Source: a virus
Direction: 5' to 3' (one strand)
IMG/VR virus record: IMGVR_UViG_3300021378_001197
Span: 1 to 47,143 of that record
DNA length: 47,143 nucleotides
Part shown: in pieces, positions 16,417 to 24,480 of the stretch
Layout: each line of letters starts with the position of its first letter
Numbering within the stretch: position 1 is the first letter of the stretch
Notes under the pieces: model-generated
What the model saw: only the letters and a program-made list of their open reading frames with translations
What the model was told of the DNA's origin: nothing
Databases searched by the model: none
Translations under genes and position numbers: made by a program

Positions 16417-17730
16417 ATGAGATATAAAGAAATTAAAGAAGGTTCATTAGACGGATATTATCTTTATAAAGATGCTGAAGAACTTTGGCTTAAAGACAAT
16501 CCAGGTAAGTCTAGTAGAGATTTTGAAAGAGTAGGTGTAGCAGTACAAGATGAATACACTGAAAAAGCAGGAGGCATCAAAGGTTCATACAGAGGCAAAG
16601 GTGTTAGCAACTGGACTAGAAAGCCTAAAGAATCTACTAATCCATCACTAGAAGCATTAGTAAAACATATTAAAGAAGGTGTTCCATTATGCGATAGCAT
16701 ATTTAGACATCACAGTGAATCATATCTTGATACATTTAAACACGCAAAGCAATTAAAAGAACAAGGCGTACTGCCAGAACTAGATTGGGAAAGTGAAGAA
16801 ATGCTTACACTCGATATAGGTGAAAGTGCAACACTGATGAACGGAGAGACTGTTTGGTTAGATGTTCCTTATATGATAGAAGCAGAAGCACCAAACATTT
16901 CAGATAATATGATAGGAGTACCAGATAACTTTTATGATGAAGAAGAAAGAAGAGAAGCACATAAAGATTATATGGAGTTTATAGATAGATATCCAGAAGA
17001 TGACTATGGTAGTATAGCAGATGGCTTTTGCCCTGAATGTGGTGGCAATGGTTATCAAGACGGCGATGAGTACGACGACGATGGAGAAGAGAATACAGAG
17101 TGCGACGGTACTTACACACACGGTTGTGATGAAGGCGAAATAGAAAATGCAAGTTGGGTAGACATTATCAAACACGATAAACGTAATGCACAAAGACAAC
17201 AAGCAAAAGATAATTATCCAGGTGACGAAGTAGTAATAAAACAAGTTGCCGCATATATGAAACAGATGGATGATCCAAGACAAGCATATCAACAGATGGC
17301 TATTGATTATCCCCATATGGGCAGAGCAGAAAGAAGTGGGTTACTAGCAAAAGCACAAAAGATTGCATTTCCTGAAGTAACAGAAATGAAAAGACTTGCA
17401 GGAATAAATGAAAGCAATCCCAAAATACCAGAAGCAGAATACCAAGGCAAGAAAGTAGAACTCAGCAAACCTAAAAGAGGTGGCAGTAAGAAGTTTTATG
17501 TGTACGTTAAAGATCCTAAAACTAAGAACATTAAGAAAGTTAGTTTTGGTGCTGACAGTGGCGGTGGTAAACTTGCTGTTAAATTAAAAGATCCAAAGGC
17601 TCGTAAAGCATTTGCAGATAGACACAACTGTGACCAAAAGAAGGATAAAACCAAAGCAGGTTACTGGAGTTGTAGACTTCCAAGGTATGCTAAGAGTTTA
17701 GGTTTAAGTGGAGGAGGTACTTGGTGGTAA
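16417..17730 (+). CDS. Multi-domain protein with Zn finger and DUF5872-type C-terminus
   Basis: 437 residues from ATG 16417, preceded by AGAAGAAGAG; an upstream in-frame TTG overlapping the previous gene is rejected. N-terminal ~110 residues are charged and unknown. A CPECGGNGYQDGDE...ECDGTYTHGC segment is a DnaJ-like CxxCxGxG zinc site. EMKRLAGINES is a short tag seen elsewhere in this window. The C-terminal ~95 residues (KVELSKPKRGGSKKFYVYVK, FADRHNCDQKK, YWSCRLPRYAKSLGL) fit DUF5872 of phage structural proteins. Likely a virion or assembly protein. Confidence 0.75.
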   Translation: MRYKEIKEGSLDGYYLYKDAEELWLKDNPGKSSRDFERVGVAVQDEYTEKAGGIKGSYRGKGVSNWTRKPKESTNPSLEALVKHIKEGVPLCDSIFRHHSESYLDTFKHAKQLKEQGVLPELDWESEEMLTLDIGESATLMNGETVWLDVPYMIEAEAPNISDNMIGVPDNFYDEEERREAHKDYMEFIDRYPEDDYGSIADGFCPECGGNGYQDGDEYDDDGEENTECDGTYTHGCDEGEIENASWVDIIKHDKRNAQRQQAKDNYPGDEVVIKQVAAYMKQMDDPRQAYQQMAIDYPHMGRAERSGLLAKAQKIAFPEVTEMKRLAGINESNPKIPEAEYQGKKVELSKPKRGGSKKFYVYVKDPKTKNIKKVSFGADSGGGKLAVKLKDPKARKAFADRHNCDQKKDKTKAGYWSCRLPRYAKSLGLSGGGTWW

Positions 17731-17745
17731 GCCAAACATTTTATT

Positions 17746-18045
17746 ATGAAATTACAAGCAAAAACACAAACGGAATACAAAGACAATTATATAACAGAAG
17801 ATGTATTTGTAAGAACTATCTCCAAAGATGTAACAACATCTAACGAGTATACTTGGCACAGAGATTCTAATGATAGGTCAGTTGAAGTAGTCGAAAGCAA
17901 TGGCTGGAAGTTACAATTTGACAATGAACTACCCAGACTGCTTTGTGAAGGTGACTTAATTTATATCAAGAAGAAACATTTCCATAGAATAATTAAAGGC
18001 GAAGGCGACTTAGTAGTTAAGATTACTGAAAACGACACGTTCTAA
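17746..18045 (+). CDS. Small cupin-fold protein
   Basis: 99 residues. EYTWHRDSNDRSVEVVESNG and CEGDLIYIKKKHFHRIIKGE give the two cupin motifs with His residues in the metal-ligand positions; the whole protein is about one cupin barrel. Substrate unknown. Together with the oxygenase at 22032 and the cupin domain at 386 it is the third double-stranded beta-helix protein of the window. Its stop overlaps the next start (TAATG). Confidence 0.7.
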   Translation: MKLQAKTQTEYKDNYITEDVFVRTISKDVTTSNEYTWHRDSNDRSVEVVESNGWKLQFDNELPRLLCEGDLIYIKKKHFHRIIKGEGDLVVKITENDTF

Positions 18046-18194
18046 TGAGAGCAAATGATTTCATAGCAGAGTTTAAAACTCCTAAGAAAGTATACGATAC
18101 TGCTGACGATTACATACAATTCAAATACAAAGATAGGTTCAAACAACTGTTCAGTAAAGGACCTAAAGTCAAAACAAAAAAGAAAAAGAAATAA
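18045..18194 (+). CDS. Small basic protein, 49 aa
   Basis: ATG 18045 overlaps the cupin stop; TAA ends at 18194, immediately next to the stop of the convergent minus gene at 18195. The product starts MRANDFIAEFKTPKKVYDTA and ends with a run of nine mainly Lys residues. No family is recognised. Coding is supported by tight coupling and conserved spacing in the operon. Confidence 0.65.
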   Translation: MRANDFIAEFKTPKKVYDTADDYIQFKYKDRFKQLFSKGPKVKTKKKKK

Positions 18195-18827
18195 TTATTG
18201 CCAAGTAACTAACTTGAATTTCTCTTTGGGTAGTTTAAGTTGTTCAGTAGTCCACTTGCTTTGTCCTACAAAGTCTAAATGAATCCACTCATCTTTATAC
18301 TTTAATTTAAAATTAGCAAACTCTTGCCAGTCCATACTAAACAAAATCTCTTGTATTTCTTCTTTCTTTGTTAGTACTTCGTCTAACTCGTTGCTATCCC
18401 ATTCATAATGAAACAGTTCCATAGTGTTATATCTATTGCTGTCTACATAATCCAAACTAATATCTATACCCCACTTGGATTTAAGTTGAGTCATTTTGTG
18501 TATAAGATGATTGCCTTCTGCCCAATGCCCTAACTGTTCAAGTGCATAACCGTGATAGCCTTTACGTTCAAACAAGTAAGAATGATTGATGTGTGGACCT
18601 GTTTTATTAGTCTCACTTAGTATCCAAGGTTTAGCAATAGCACGTCTATAACGTATATACTCTGGCTCTCCCATATTTACTTTGGCATACTCTTGTTCTA
18701 GTGGACATAAGTCGTAACCTGATTGGTCAAACAAGTGTAGCATATCTATATTGGGACAATGCATCTGTTCTATTGCAGTACCCCAAGTACGTCTATTTGA
18801 AAATTCTTCGTTGGATAATTTAAACAT
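18195..18827 (-). CDS. Unknown protein, 210 aa
   Basis: No named family is recognised. The protein is rich in Trp, Tyr and His (HWAEGNHLIHKM, ELFHYEWDSNE, DEWIHLDFVG), with a soluble alpha/beta look and no membrane segment. Its start at 18827 overlaps the stop of the next upstream gene (18827). It abuts the convergent plus operon with no gap and no visible terminator. Co-transcribed with the 18827-22013 genes. Confidence 0.6.
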   Translation of the reverse strand: MFKLSNEEFSNRRTWGTAIEQMHCPNIDMLHLFDQSGYDLCPLEQEYAKVNMGEPEYIRYRRAIAKPWILSETNKTGPHINHSYLFERKGYHGYALEQLGHWAEGNHLIHKMTQLKSKWGIDISLDYVDSNRYNTMELFHYEWDSNELDEVLTKKEEIQEILFSMDWQEFANFKLKYKDEWIHLDFVGQSKWTTEQLKLPKEKFKLVTWQ

Positions 18828-19507
18828 TATAACCTATTTAAGTCATAACCCGATGAACACCAATTAGGATGTTCAGAAGCCTCTAATACTTCTTCTTTGG
18901 TTATTTCTATAGGCCCATATGTTATTGGATATGCACAGCAAGGTATTGGTGGATTTTCTGTGCCTGTTACATATATTTTGCCTGTTTCTGTGTGTACTTT
19001 ATATAGTTTACCTTTAGAAAGTCCGGGTTCATCAAATGCTTTATCGATTCTTCCTATGTCTTCGTAGTCCCACCATTCTTGCACACTTGCTGGTATACCT
19101 ATACGGTTAGTTGATATCTTATCAGTTAAGTTATTAACGCCTGTTCCTCTCCATTTACCTTGATCTACTATTAAACCATCTCTAGTTTTATAACCATCTA
19201 CATAATTTGTATACATTTCACCTATTTCATCTGAATGATTCTCTAATAACCATTCTAACTCTACGGGCCATTCATCTAATGTTTCGTCTATGTTTAGTTC
19301 TTTTACTTTTTCCCATATTCTTGTGCCGTCCATATTTAATATAGACTCTCCATTCATAGTAGGATACTTGCTAATTGTTTTAACTAGTTCGCCGTTATTG
19401 TATTTCTTGATATTTTGACCGCCATCTACTGATTCGTATCTGAGGTTGTCGCCAACTGTGAAGTGCATTACTCGAGTCGCAGGATCATACTGCCAATCGA
19501 TATTCAT
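18827..19507 (-). CDS. Unknown protein with DW..DPATR N-terminus
   Basis: 226 residues. The first residues, MNIDWQYDPATRVMHFTVG, resemble FDWHFDPASREVDVQYVG of the oxygenase at 22032, suggesting a shared short module. The rest has no recognised domain; a C-terminal PIPCCAYPITYGPIEI and NWCSSGYD supply four Cys. Overlaps its downstream neighbour by one base. It is in the same operon as the 19509 fusion protein and the oxygenase. Confidence 0.6.
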   Translation of the reverse strand: MNIDWQYDPATRVMHFTVGDNLRYESVDGGQNIKKYNNGELVKTISKYPTMNGESILNMDGTRIWEKVKELNIDETLDEWPVELEWLLENHSDEIGEMYTNYVDGYKTRDGLIVDQGKWRGTGVNNLTDKISTNRIGIPASVQEWWDYEDIGRIDKAFDEPGLSKGKLYKVHTETGKIYVTGTENPPIPCCAYPITYGPIEITKEEVLEASEHPNWCSSGYDLNRL

Positions 19508-19508
19508 A

Positions 19509-22013
19509 TTAACTTACGCCGCTAGGATCTTCGTCTTCTATATCTAATTCTAATTTGTAGTTCGCATCATCTATAGCAGGAACTTCTAAACTGTTTTCTA
19601 AGTAATGTTTAGCACTACTCATATATGTACCTGCTTTAGTAACTTTTGCTTGCCACCAATTAGGGAAGTCTGAATCTGGTAAGTCCCCTAGCATTTTAAA
19701 TAATTCTACACAATACTTGCCTGTTTGGTAAAGTTGCCTTCTAATCATATCACGTTCATTGTCAACGTGACCTATTGCAACTTTCTTCATTGTACCCATA
19801 TCGTGTACTGGATCAATCTCTACATCGTCTTCCATTACAACACTTTCATTTATCTTGCTGTTAAAGTCTAAAACCTTAGTCTTCTTTGGTTCTGCTTCTG
19901 CTGGTTGACCTGGAAGTAGTTCCATAAATCTTTTTGCTGAATTAGGTTCTGCTACAACATCACTTAATGCTTTTACTAATGCTGAACCTTCTTGTCTTTC
20001 TGCTGGTGCAAGTTTAGTAAAGTCTCCTGCAACCATTTTCTCTAGAGCATTTAGTGCCATACTAATATTATTAATACCTACTTTGTCTCTAATTCTTGAT
20101 ATATCTCCTGTGCCAACTTCTGCTTCTGAAGTTAAACCTGCTAGTTCTTTTATTCTATCTAACTCTTCATTTGCGTGGTCGTGTCCTGGACAAGTACAAT
20201 CTTTTTCCATTCTACCACAATCTGGACATCTGTTATTTTCTCGAGCCTTATTAATAGGAGCCATATGTCTTAAATATCTATCCATTGGTGCTTCTTCGGC
20301 TTCATCGATGTCTCTTACATCTTCTCTTGCACCTTCTAAACCTTTTTGTTGCACCATTGTGATGTAATCTTGAATCACTTCGTTTGCATACTTCTCATCC
20401 ATACCTTCTGGATTTGTAAACATCAATGCACCTAAATCTTCTACACATTGCTCTTCGCTTTCGCAATTATTAATTACACCTACGCAATCTGTCATAGCAA
20501 TATCAAAAGCATTGCCGCCTTCTTGCACATATTGTTCTAATGTATATTCTTCGTCCTCACCGTCAAGTTTAAACTTTGTGCCTTTTGGCATACCTTTTGC
20601 TTTTAGATCCTGTACTTTTTTAGCAAATTTGTTCTGTTCTGCAACTTCGCCTTCTTCAACTTCGTCACCTACGCCGTGTCCCTTGTGGAACCAAGATTCT
20701 AATTCAGCCTGTATATCTTGTTCTTCTGTTTCAAAGTATGTGAAGTCATCTGCTACTTCTTTGGTTTCACCTTCTGGAGATGTAATTGATAGTTTGTGAA
20801 CTGTGTAACCGTTTCTCTCACCATTATATTCTAATGTATAAGAGTACTCGCCTTCATCTTGAGGACCATCTGGATCTATAAATGGTTCATTACTTGTATG
20901 GTGATAACCATCTGGATTGTTTGCTTCTTCAAGTTCACCTTCGAACTTTGCAACTACACCTTTACTGTGTACTAAATCTTTTAATTCCCCAAACCCTACT
21001 GTTGATTGTAACTTAGCAAGGAACTTTTCTTTTGGTTGAGGTTTCTGTATAATATGTAATAGACTTCTTAATGCCATTGCTTCTGGAACTGAAACTTTAA
21101 TGTCATCGCCATCGTCTGTTTTAATATGTTGTACTGGTTTGTACTTGTCTGCATCAACTACGTCTTTGATTGATTCGCTATCAATAATTTTTCCTAATTG
21201 GTCATACACACTTTTCTCTTTAAATCCAGGTCCAAACTCTGCATCGTCTGATGGCAAAGAGCCTGTATCTACTGTGTATTCATCTTCATTTATTCCTGCG
21301 AGTTGGCGCATTCTTTTTAAATCTATTTGTTCCATTTGTTCTTCCTTTGCTAATTTGGTTCTAATTAAATTAAAAACCTCTTCATTGTATTTATCATATA
21401 AATCAACAAATGCCTGCTTTGCTGTATCGACATCGCCGCCTAATATGTTCCTTATTTCACTTGCACTCTTAACACTAAAGCCTGCTACGTTAAATGGTTT
21501 AGTATCTAAAGTTATAACGTATGCCCTTCTACTTGCTTTATCGCCCACTGGTCTTATATCTTTTTCTTCTGCAGGTAATCTCTGTAATGCTTTCTCTTTG
21601 CCTTTTGCCGTCATAGCCAATCCTGTTGTGGGAAATTGGAATCTAGCATCAGGTCCGTCCATATCCTTTTGACTGACTGCCAAGTACAATGAATTAGTGT
21701 CTTCATCTATATCTAAAGCATTTATATACTCTTCTATGTTGTATGGACTAGTCTTAACTTCCATAATAGCATCTGCAGGAATGCCTGCAAGTATCATCAT
21801 TTGTTTCTTTTCTTCAAATGTAAACGGCGAATCCGTATCATTTGTTTTGTCTGATGTTGCTATAACTACTTTGGAATTAGGATATTGGCTCTTTAGTGAT
21901 TCATAAATGGACTTGTGTCCTTTATGGAATGGATGAAACCTACCAGGAAATACTACCACAGGCTCAATAGAGTCTGCTTCGAATAATGCTAATATGTTAA
22001 AATTGTAATCCAT
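19509..22013 (-). CDS. Large fusion: HxGH nucleotidyltransferase + Zn-ribbon + structural-type tail
   Basis: 834 residues. Residues ~18-200 are a nucleotidyltransferase with VVFPGRFHPFHKGHKS (HxGH), of the NMN/pantetheine-phosphate adenylyltransferase type. After it come two copies of the short tag RMRQLAGINE / RIKELAGL, a CPDCGRMEKDCTCPGHDH zinc-ribbon, and a long acidic, largely disordered region. The architecture looks like an enzyme attached to a virion or scaffold component. ATG 22013 has no Shine-Dalgarno; an ATAAATA motif ends 6 nt before it. Confidence 0.72.
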   Translation of the reverse strand: MDYNFNILALFEADSIEPVVVFPGRFHPFHKGHKSIYESLKSQYPNSKVVIATSDKTNDTDSPFTFEEKKQMMILAGIPADAIMEVKTSPYNIEEYINALDIDEDTNSLYLAVSQKDMDGPDARFQFPTTGLAMTAKGKEKALQRLPAEEKDIRPVGDKASRRAYVITLDTKPFNVAGFSVKSASEIRNILGGDVDTAKQAFVDLYDKYNEEVFNLIRTKLAKEEQMEQIDLKRMRQLAGINEDEYTVDTGSLPSDDAEFGPGFKEKSVYDQLGKIIDSESIKDVVDADKYKPVQHIKTDDGDDIKVSVPEAMALRSLLHIIQKPQPKEKFLAKLQSTVGFGELKDLVHSKGVVAKFEGELEEANNPDGYHHTSNEPFIDPDGPQDEGEYSYTLEYNGERNGYTVHKLSITSPEGETKEVADDFTYFETEEQDIQAELESWFHKGHGVGDEVEEGEVAEQNKFAKKVQDLKAKGMPKGTKFKLDGEDEEYTLEQYVQEGGNAFDIAMTDCVGVINNCESEEQCVEDLGALMFTNPEGMDEKYANEVIQDYITMVQQKGLEGAREDVRDIDEAEEAPMDRYLRHMAPINKARENNRCPDCGRMEKDCTCPGHDHANEELDRIKELAGLTSEAEVGTGDISRIRDKVGINNISMALNALEKMVAGDFTKLAPAERQEGSALVKALSDVVAEPNSAKRFMELLPGQPAEAEPKKTKVLDFNSKINESVVMEDDVEIDPVHDMGTMKKVAIGHVDNERDMIRRQLYQTGKYCVELFKMLGDLPDSDFPNWWQAKVTKAGTYMSSAKHYLENSLEVPAIDDANYKLELDIEDEDPSGVS

Positions 22014-22019
22014 TAACAG

Positions 22020-22026
22020 TATTTAT
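22020..22026 (-). promoter_or_regulatory. Late-type motif abutting the 834-aa fusion gene
   Basis: Minus-strand ATAAATA followed by six bases (CTGTTA) and ATG 22013. No ribosome site intervenes. One of seven motif-start pairs with 5-8 nt spacing. Confidence 0.55.
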
Positions 22027-22031
22027 CTGAT

Positions 22032-22703
22032 TTAGATAGAAACTGATTGAGGATCCTTTAAGTGTAATGCATCAGGAGTTACTTGTCCTGTTATAGTTAG
22101 GCAGTATCTGGGCCAGTAACCTACGTTACCTGTTGCGTGATAAACTCCTTCTCTCCAACAATGTATGTCTCCTATCCTATATTGATGTATAGGAGTGTTG
22201 CCTATTAACACATAGTGACCCCAGTTCCAATCATTTAGTTGTACCAAGTATCGTATAACTTCTGTATCATCACTAACTTTAGCAAAGTTACGTCTATAAT
22301 TATTATAACTATCTCTATGCCAAGGAATGGATCTACCTGGTGGTTGTTCTAAAAACATTATTTGTGGATCTTTAAGACCACTCAACTCTGCCATTTTATG
22401 AAACTCTTCTGGTAAGTCATCGCGTCTTTGGTTGCCGCCTGTGTTGTGGCTAGTAAAACCTGCACGAGTTAAGTCATTGTGATAGCCTTCCATTATTTCT
22501 GCGGCTTCTTTGTTGTAAGGAGTGCCTTTAATACTTACTTCATCGTATGCATCGTCAGTTGTGAACTGTGATGCTGTATTGGCAACAACATCTGCTAAAT
22601 CTTCTTTTACAAATCGTCCTACATATTGTACATCGACTTCTCTACTTGCTGGATCAAAGTGCCAATCAAAATTTTCTTTGTTCCATTTCCAATAACTATC
22701 CAT
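22032..22703 (-). CDS. Fe(II)/2-oxoglutarate oxygenase (Asp/Asn beta-hydroxylase-like)
   Basis: 223 residues. The HxD facial-triad part lies in SIPWHRDSYNNYRR; the distal His and the co-substrate Arg fit GDIHCWREGVYHATGN and WPRYCLTITG. Sequence between (VIRYLVQLNDWNWGHYVLIG) has the double-stranded beta-helix pattern. Such enzymes hydroxylate a protein side chain or a small molecule. The N-terminus shares the DW..DPA(S/T)R segment with 18827. It overlaps the GH6 gene stop by 8 nt. Confidence 0.78.
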   Translation of the reverse strand: MDSYWKWNKENFDWHFDPASREVDVQYVGRFVKEDLADVVANTASQFTTDDAYDEVSIKGTPYNKEAAEIMEGYHNDLTRAGFTSHNTGGNQRRDDLPEEFHKMAELSGLKDPQIMFLEQPPGRSIPWHRDSYNNYRRNFAKVSDDTEVIRYLVQLNDWNWGHYVLIGNTPIHQYRIGDIHCWREGVYHATGNVGYWPRYCLTITGQVTPDALHLKDPQSVSI

Positions 22704-23547
22704 TATAATTTGAATTCCTCACTAATTCCTCAGCCATTTCGCCCCACATTCTTCCTGCTCTCGGGCCGTTGTTTTTTGTTCCATCTGACTCTCCAGGTAT
22801 CTTTACCCATAAAAGAGCATCACATTTATCTACATTTGTATCAGTAGTTGGCAACTCTCCTAAGGCTCTTCCTGGAGGATTGCACCATTCATTCCCATAA
22901 GGACCATTACCATTGCGACTAGTGTCTATTACAAAGTAATCATTGGGACGGTGTTCACATACTTTAAGTGCCCACTCTGTACATTCTTTTGTTGTCCTGT
23001 AATTACTTATATTTACACTAAATCCCCTTATTTTATCATTAGATACGGCATCTAACAGTTTGCCTGCTTCACTAGGATTAAGCCAATTGCTATGTCCTAC
23101 GTCTATATAAACTATTGCATTAGACTTTTCTGTGAGCATATTCAATGCTGTCTTCATCATTTCAAGCCGCCACAGGGCATCTGCTTTGCTCATATGAGTT
23201 GTATGCGGTAAAGCATCTGGTTCGAATATAACAATAGGTTTTCTTTGTCCTATGCCTTCTGCAAACTGTTCAATAAAGGAATAGTAGTATTCTTCTGTTC
23301 TTGCACCGCCTTTGCTGTATTGTCCTACATCACGTTGCGGTAAGTTGTATATGCAAAATATAGGTTCGTAGTCACCTGCACGTTTATACAGTCTTTGTAA
23401 ACTTTCTTTTAATTTCTTTACAGGGCGTTTATCTCGTTGACCATACCATAATGCTAATGGCTGTTTGAATATTATTTTACTTAAAGGGTATTGTTCTTCG
23501 TAATCTCTAACACGGTTATAGTCCCATACCCAAAACGGATACTGCAT
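22696..23547 (-). CDS. Glycoside hydrolase family 6 (cellulase/cellobiohydrolase-type)
   Basis: 283 residues, near the size of a GH6 catalytic core. Motifs in order: CIYNLPQRDVGQYS (Asp73), VIFEPDALPH (Asp111), VYIDVGHSNWLNP, GFSVNISNYR, FVIDTSRNGNGP, WCNPPGRALG and LLWVKIPGESDG (Asp255). The three Asp match GH6 catalytic positions (RD, EPDALP, PGE(S/C)DG). GH6 enzymes invert beta-1,4-glucan bonds. There is no signal peptide or carbohydrate-binding module, so it may act inside the cell or as part of a virion. Its neighbour is an oxygenase on one side and peptide deformylase on the other. Confidence 0.92.
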   Translation of the reverse strand: MQYPFWVWDYNRVRDYEEQYPLSKIIFKQPLALWYGQRDKRPVKKLKESLQRLYKRAGDYEPIFCIYNLPQRDVGQYSKGGARTEEYYYSFIEQFAEGIGQRKPIVIFEPDALPHTTHMSKADALWRLEMMKTALNMLTEKSNAIVYIDVGHSNWLNPSEAGKLLDAVSNDKIRGFSVNISNYRTTKECTEWALKVCEHRPNDYFVIDTSRNGNGPYGNEWCNPPGRALGELPTTDTNVDKCDALLWVKIPGESDGTKNNGPRAGRMWGEMAEELVRNSNYNG

Positions 23548-23548
23548 T

Positions 23549-24109
23549 CTATTTCCTTGCTTGACTAAACTTCTTTAATAGTTTATCTCGTTTCTTTATA
23601 GCACGTTGTAGTTTAAAGTCGCTGGCATATTCTATAAACAGCCTACCATCTAAGTGGTCGTATTCGTGTTGGAAAATACGTGAGTCCCACTCGTCTAATT
23701 CTTCTACTACTTCTTTCTTGTTTGAGTCTTGGTACTTAACTTTAATTATTTTGGGTCTAGTCAAATGAATAAACAATGCAGGAAAACTTAAACAGCCTTC
23801 TTCCATAGTTATTTGTTCCTCACTGACGTCTAGTATCTCTGGATTGTATACTCCAATATGTCCTTTTGTTGAATGACGCATAGCAAAGAATTTAACAGCA
23901 TCGCCTACTTGCGGAGATGCTAACCCTATACCATAATTGTGTACCATAGTGTTAAACATCTTTTCTTCGTGTCCAACTACTTCACCGTCGTTGCTCCAAA
24001 CCAAGTCACTCTTAAAAGGATCTAAATCTATTTTAACTCTTAGTATAGGATCGTTAGTGGGTACTAAATTTAATTTTTGTATATCGTTTGCGTCTACTAC
24101 ATCTACCAT
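23549..24109 (-). CDS. def: Peptide deformylase
   Basis: 186 residues from ATG 24109. A longer frame from 24196 reads 29 extra residues through the upstream gene and is rejected. The three family motifs are complete: GIGLASPQVG, EEGCLSFP and FQHEYDHLDG, supplying the Cys and two His that bind the metal. It removes the formyl group from new proteins and is found in many marine phages. Overlaps the DUF3307-like gene by 7 nt. Confidence 0.93.
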   Translation of the reverse strand: MVDVVDANDIQKLNLVPTNDPILRVKIDLDPFKSDLVWSNDGEVVGHEEKMFNTMVHNYGIGLASPQVGDAVKFFAMRHSTKGHIGVYNPEILDVSEEQITMEEGCLSFPALFIHLTRPKIIKVKYQDSNKKEVVEELDEWDSRIFQHEYDHLDGRLFIEYASDFKLQRAIKKRDKLLKKFSQARK

Positions 24110-24480
24110 AAGTATATTCCTGTTGTTGTTACAAATCCTATTATAACAAAATATGTAATCAAATGCAAGAGTTGATCCGTTCCGTGCAATACCCAAAACA
24201 TTTGATCCGAAGAACTATATTTATTTCTTCTCATCAAGTTACTCTTAGTGTAGTCTATGTGATAGTGTATAATAGTATCAAATAAAAATGCTAGTAAAAG
24301 TAAATTAAGTTCAAACCCAAAACATAATAAAACTAAAAAAGTTCCTACGCCGTGAGCAACTGAATGCGATAATCCTTTTAGGTTTCCATATGTAGCCTTG
24401 TTGAGATACATAAATGGAAACTGCAAGTAGTAATCGATTACAATGTGTTTAAATATAAAGGCTAGCCATAATGTGTTCAT
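24103..24480 (-). CDS. DUF3307-like integral membrane protein
   Basis: 125 residues, three to four hydrophobic helices. HIVIDYYLQFPFMYLNK near the start, SHSVAHG, HYHIDYTKS and DQLLHLI give the His/Asp/Gln/Lys pattern of DUF3307 membrane proteins of unknown function. The start ATG 24480 overlaps the stop of the glycosyltransferase (TAATG), so it is translated together with that gene. Confidence 0.7.
   Translation of the reverse strand: MNTLWLAFIFKHIVIDYYLQFPFMYLNKATYGNLKGLSHSVAHGVGTFLVLLCFGFELNLLLLAFLFDTIIHYHIDYTKSNLMRRNKYSSSDQMFWVLHGTDQLLHLITYFVIIGFVTTTGIYLW

Noticed and set aside
18192-18197. Intrinsic terminator between the convergent operons
   Set aside because: The stops abut with no hairpin and no T-tract; the Lys-codon A-run on the plus strand has no stem before it.
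23549-24196. Longer peptide deformylase starting at 24196
   Set aside because: The extra 29 residues overlap the membrane gene and do not belong to the family; ATG 24109 fits.
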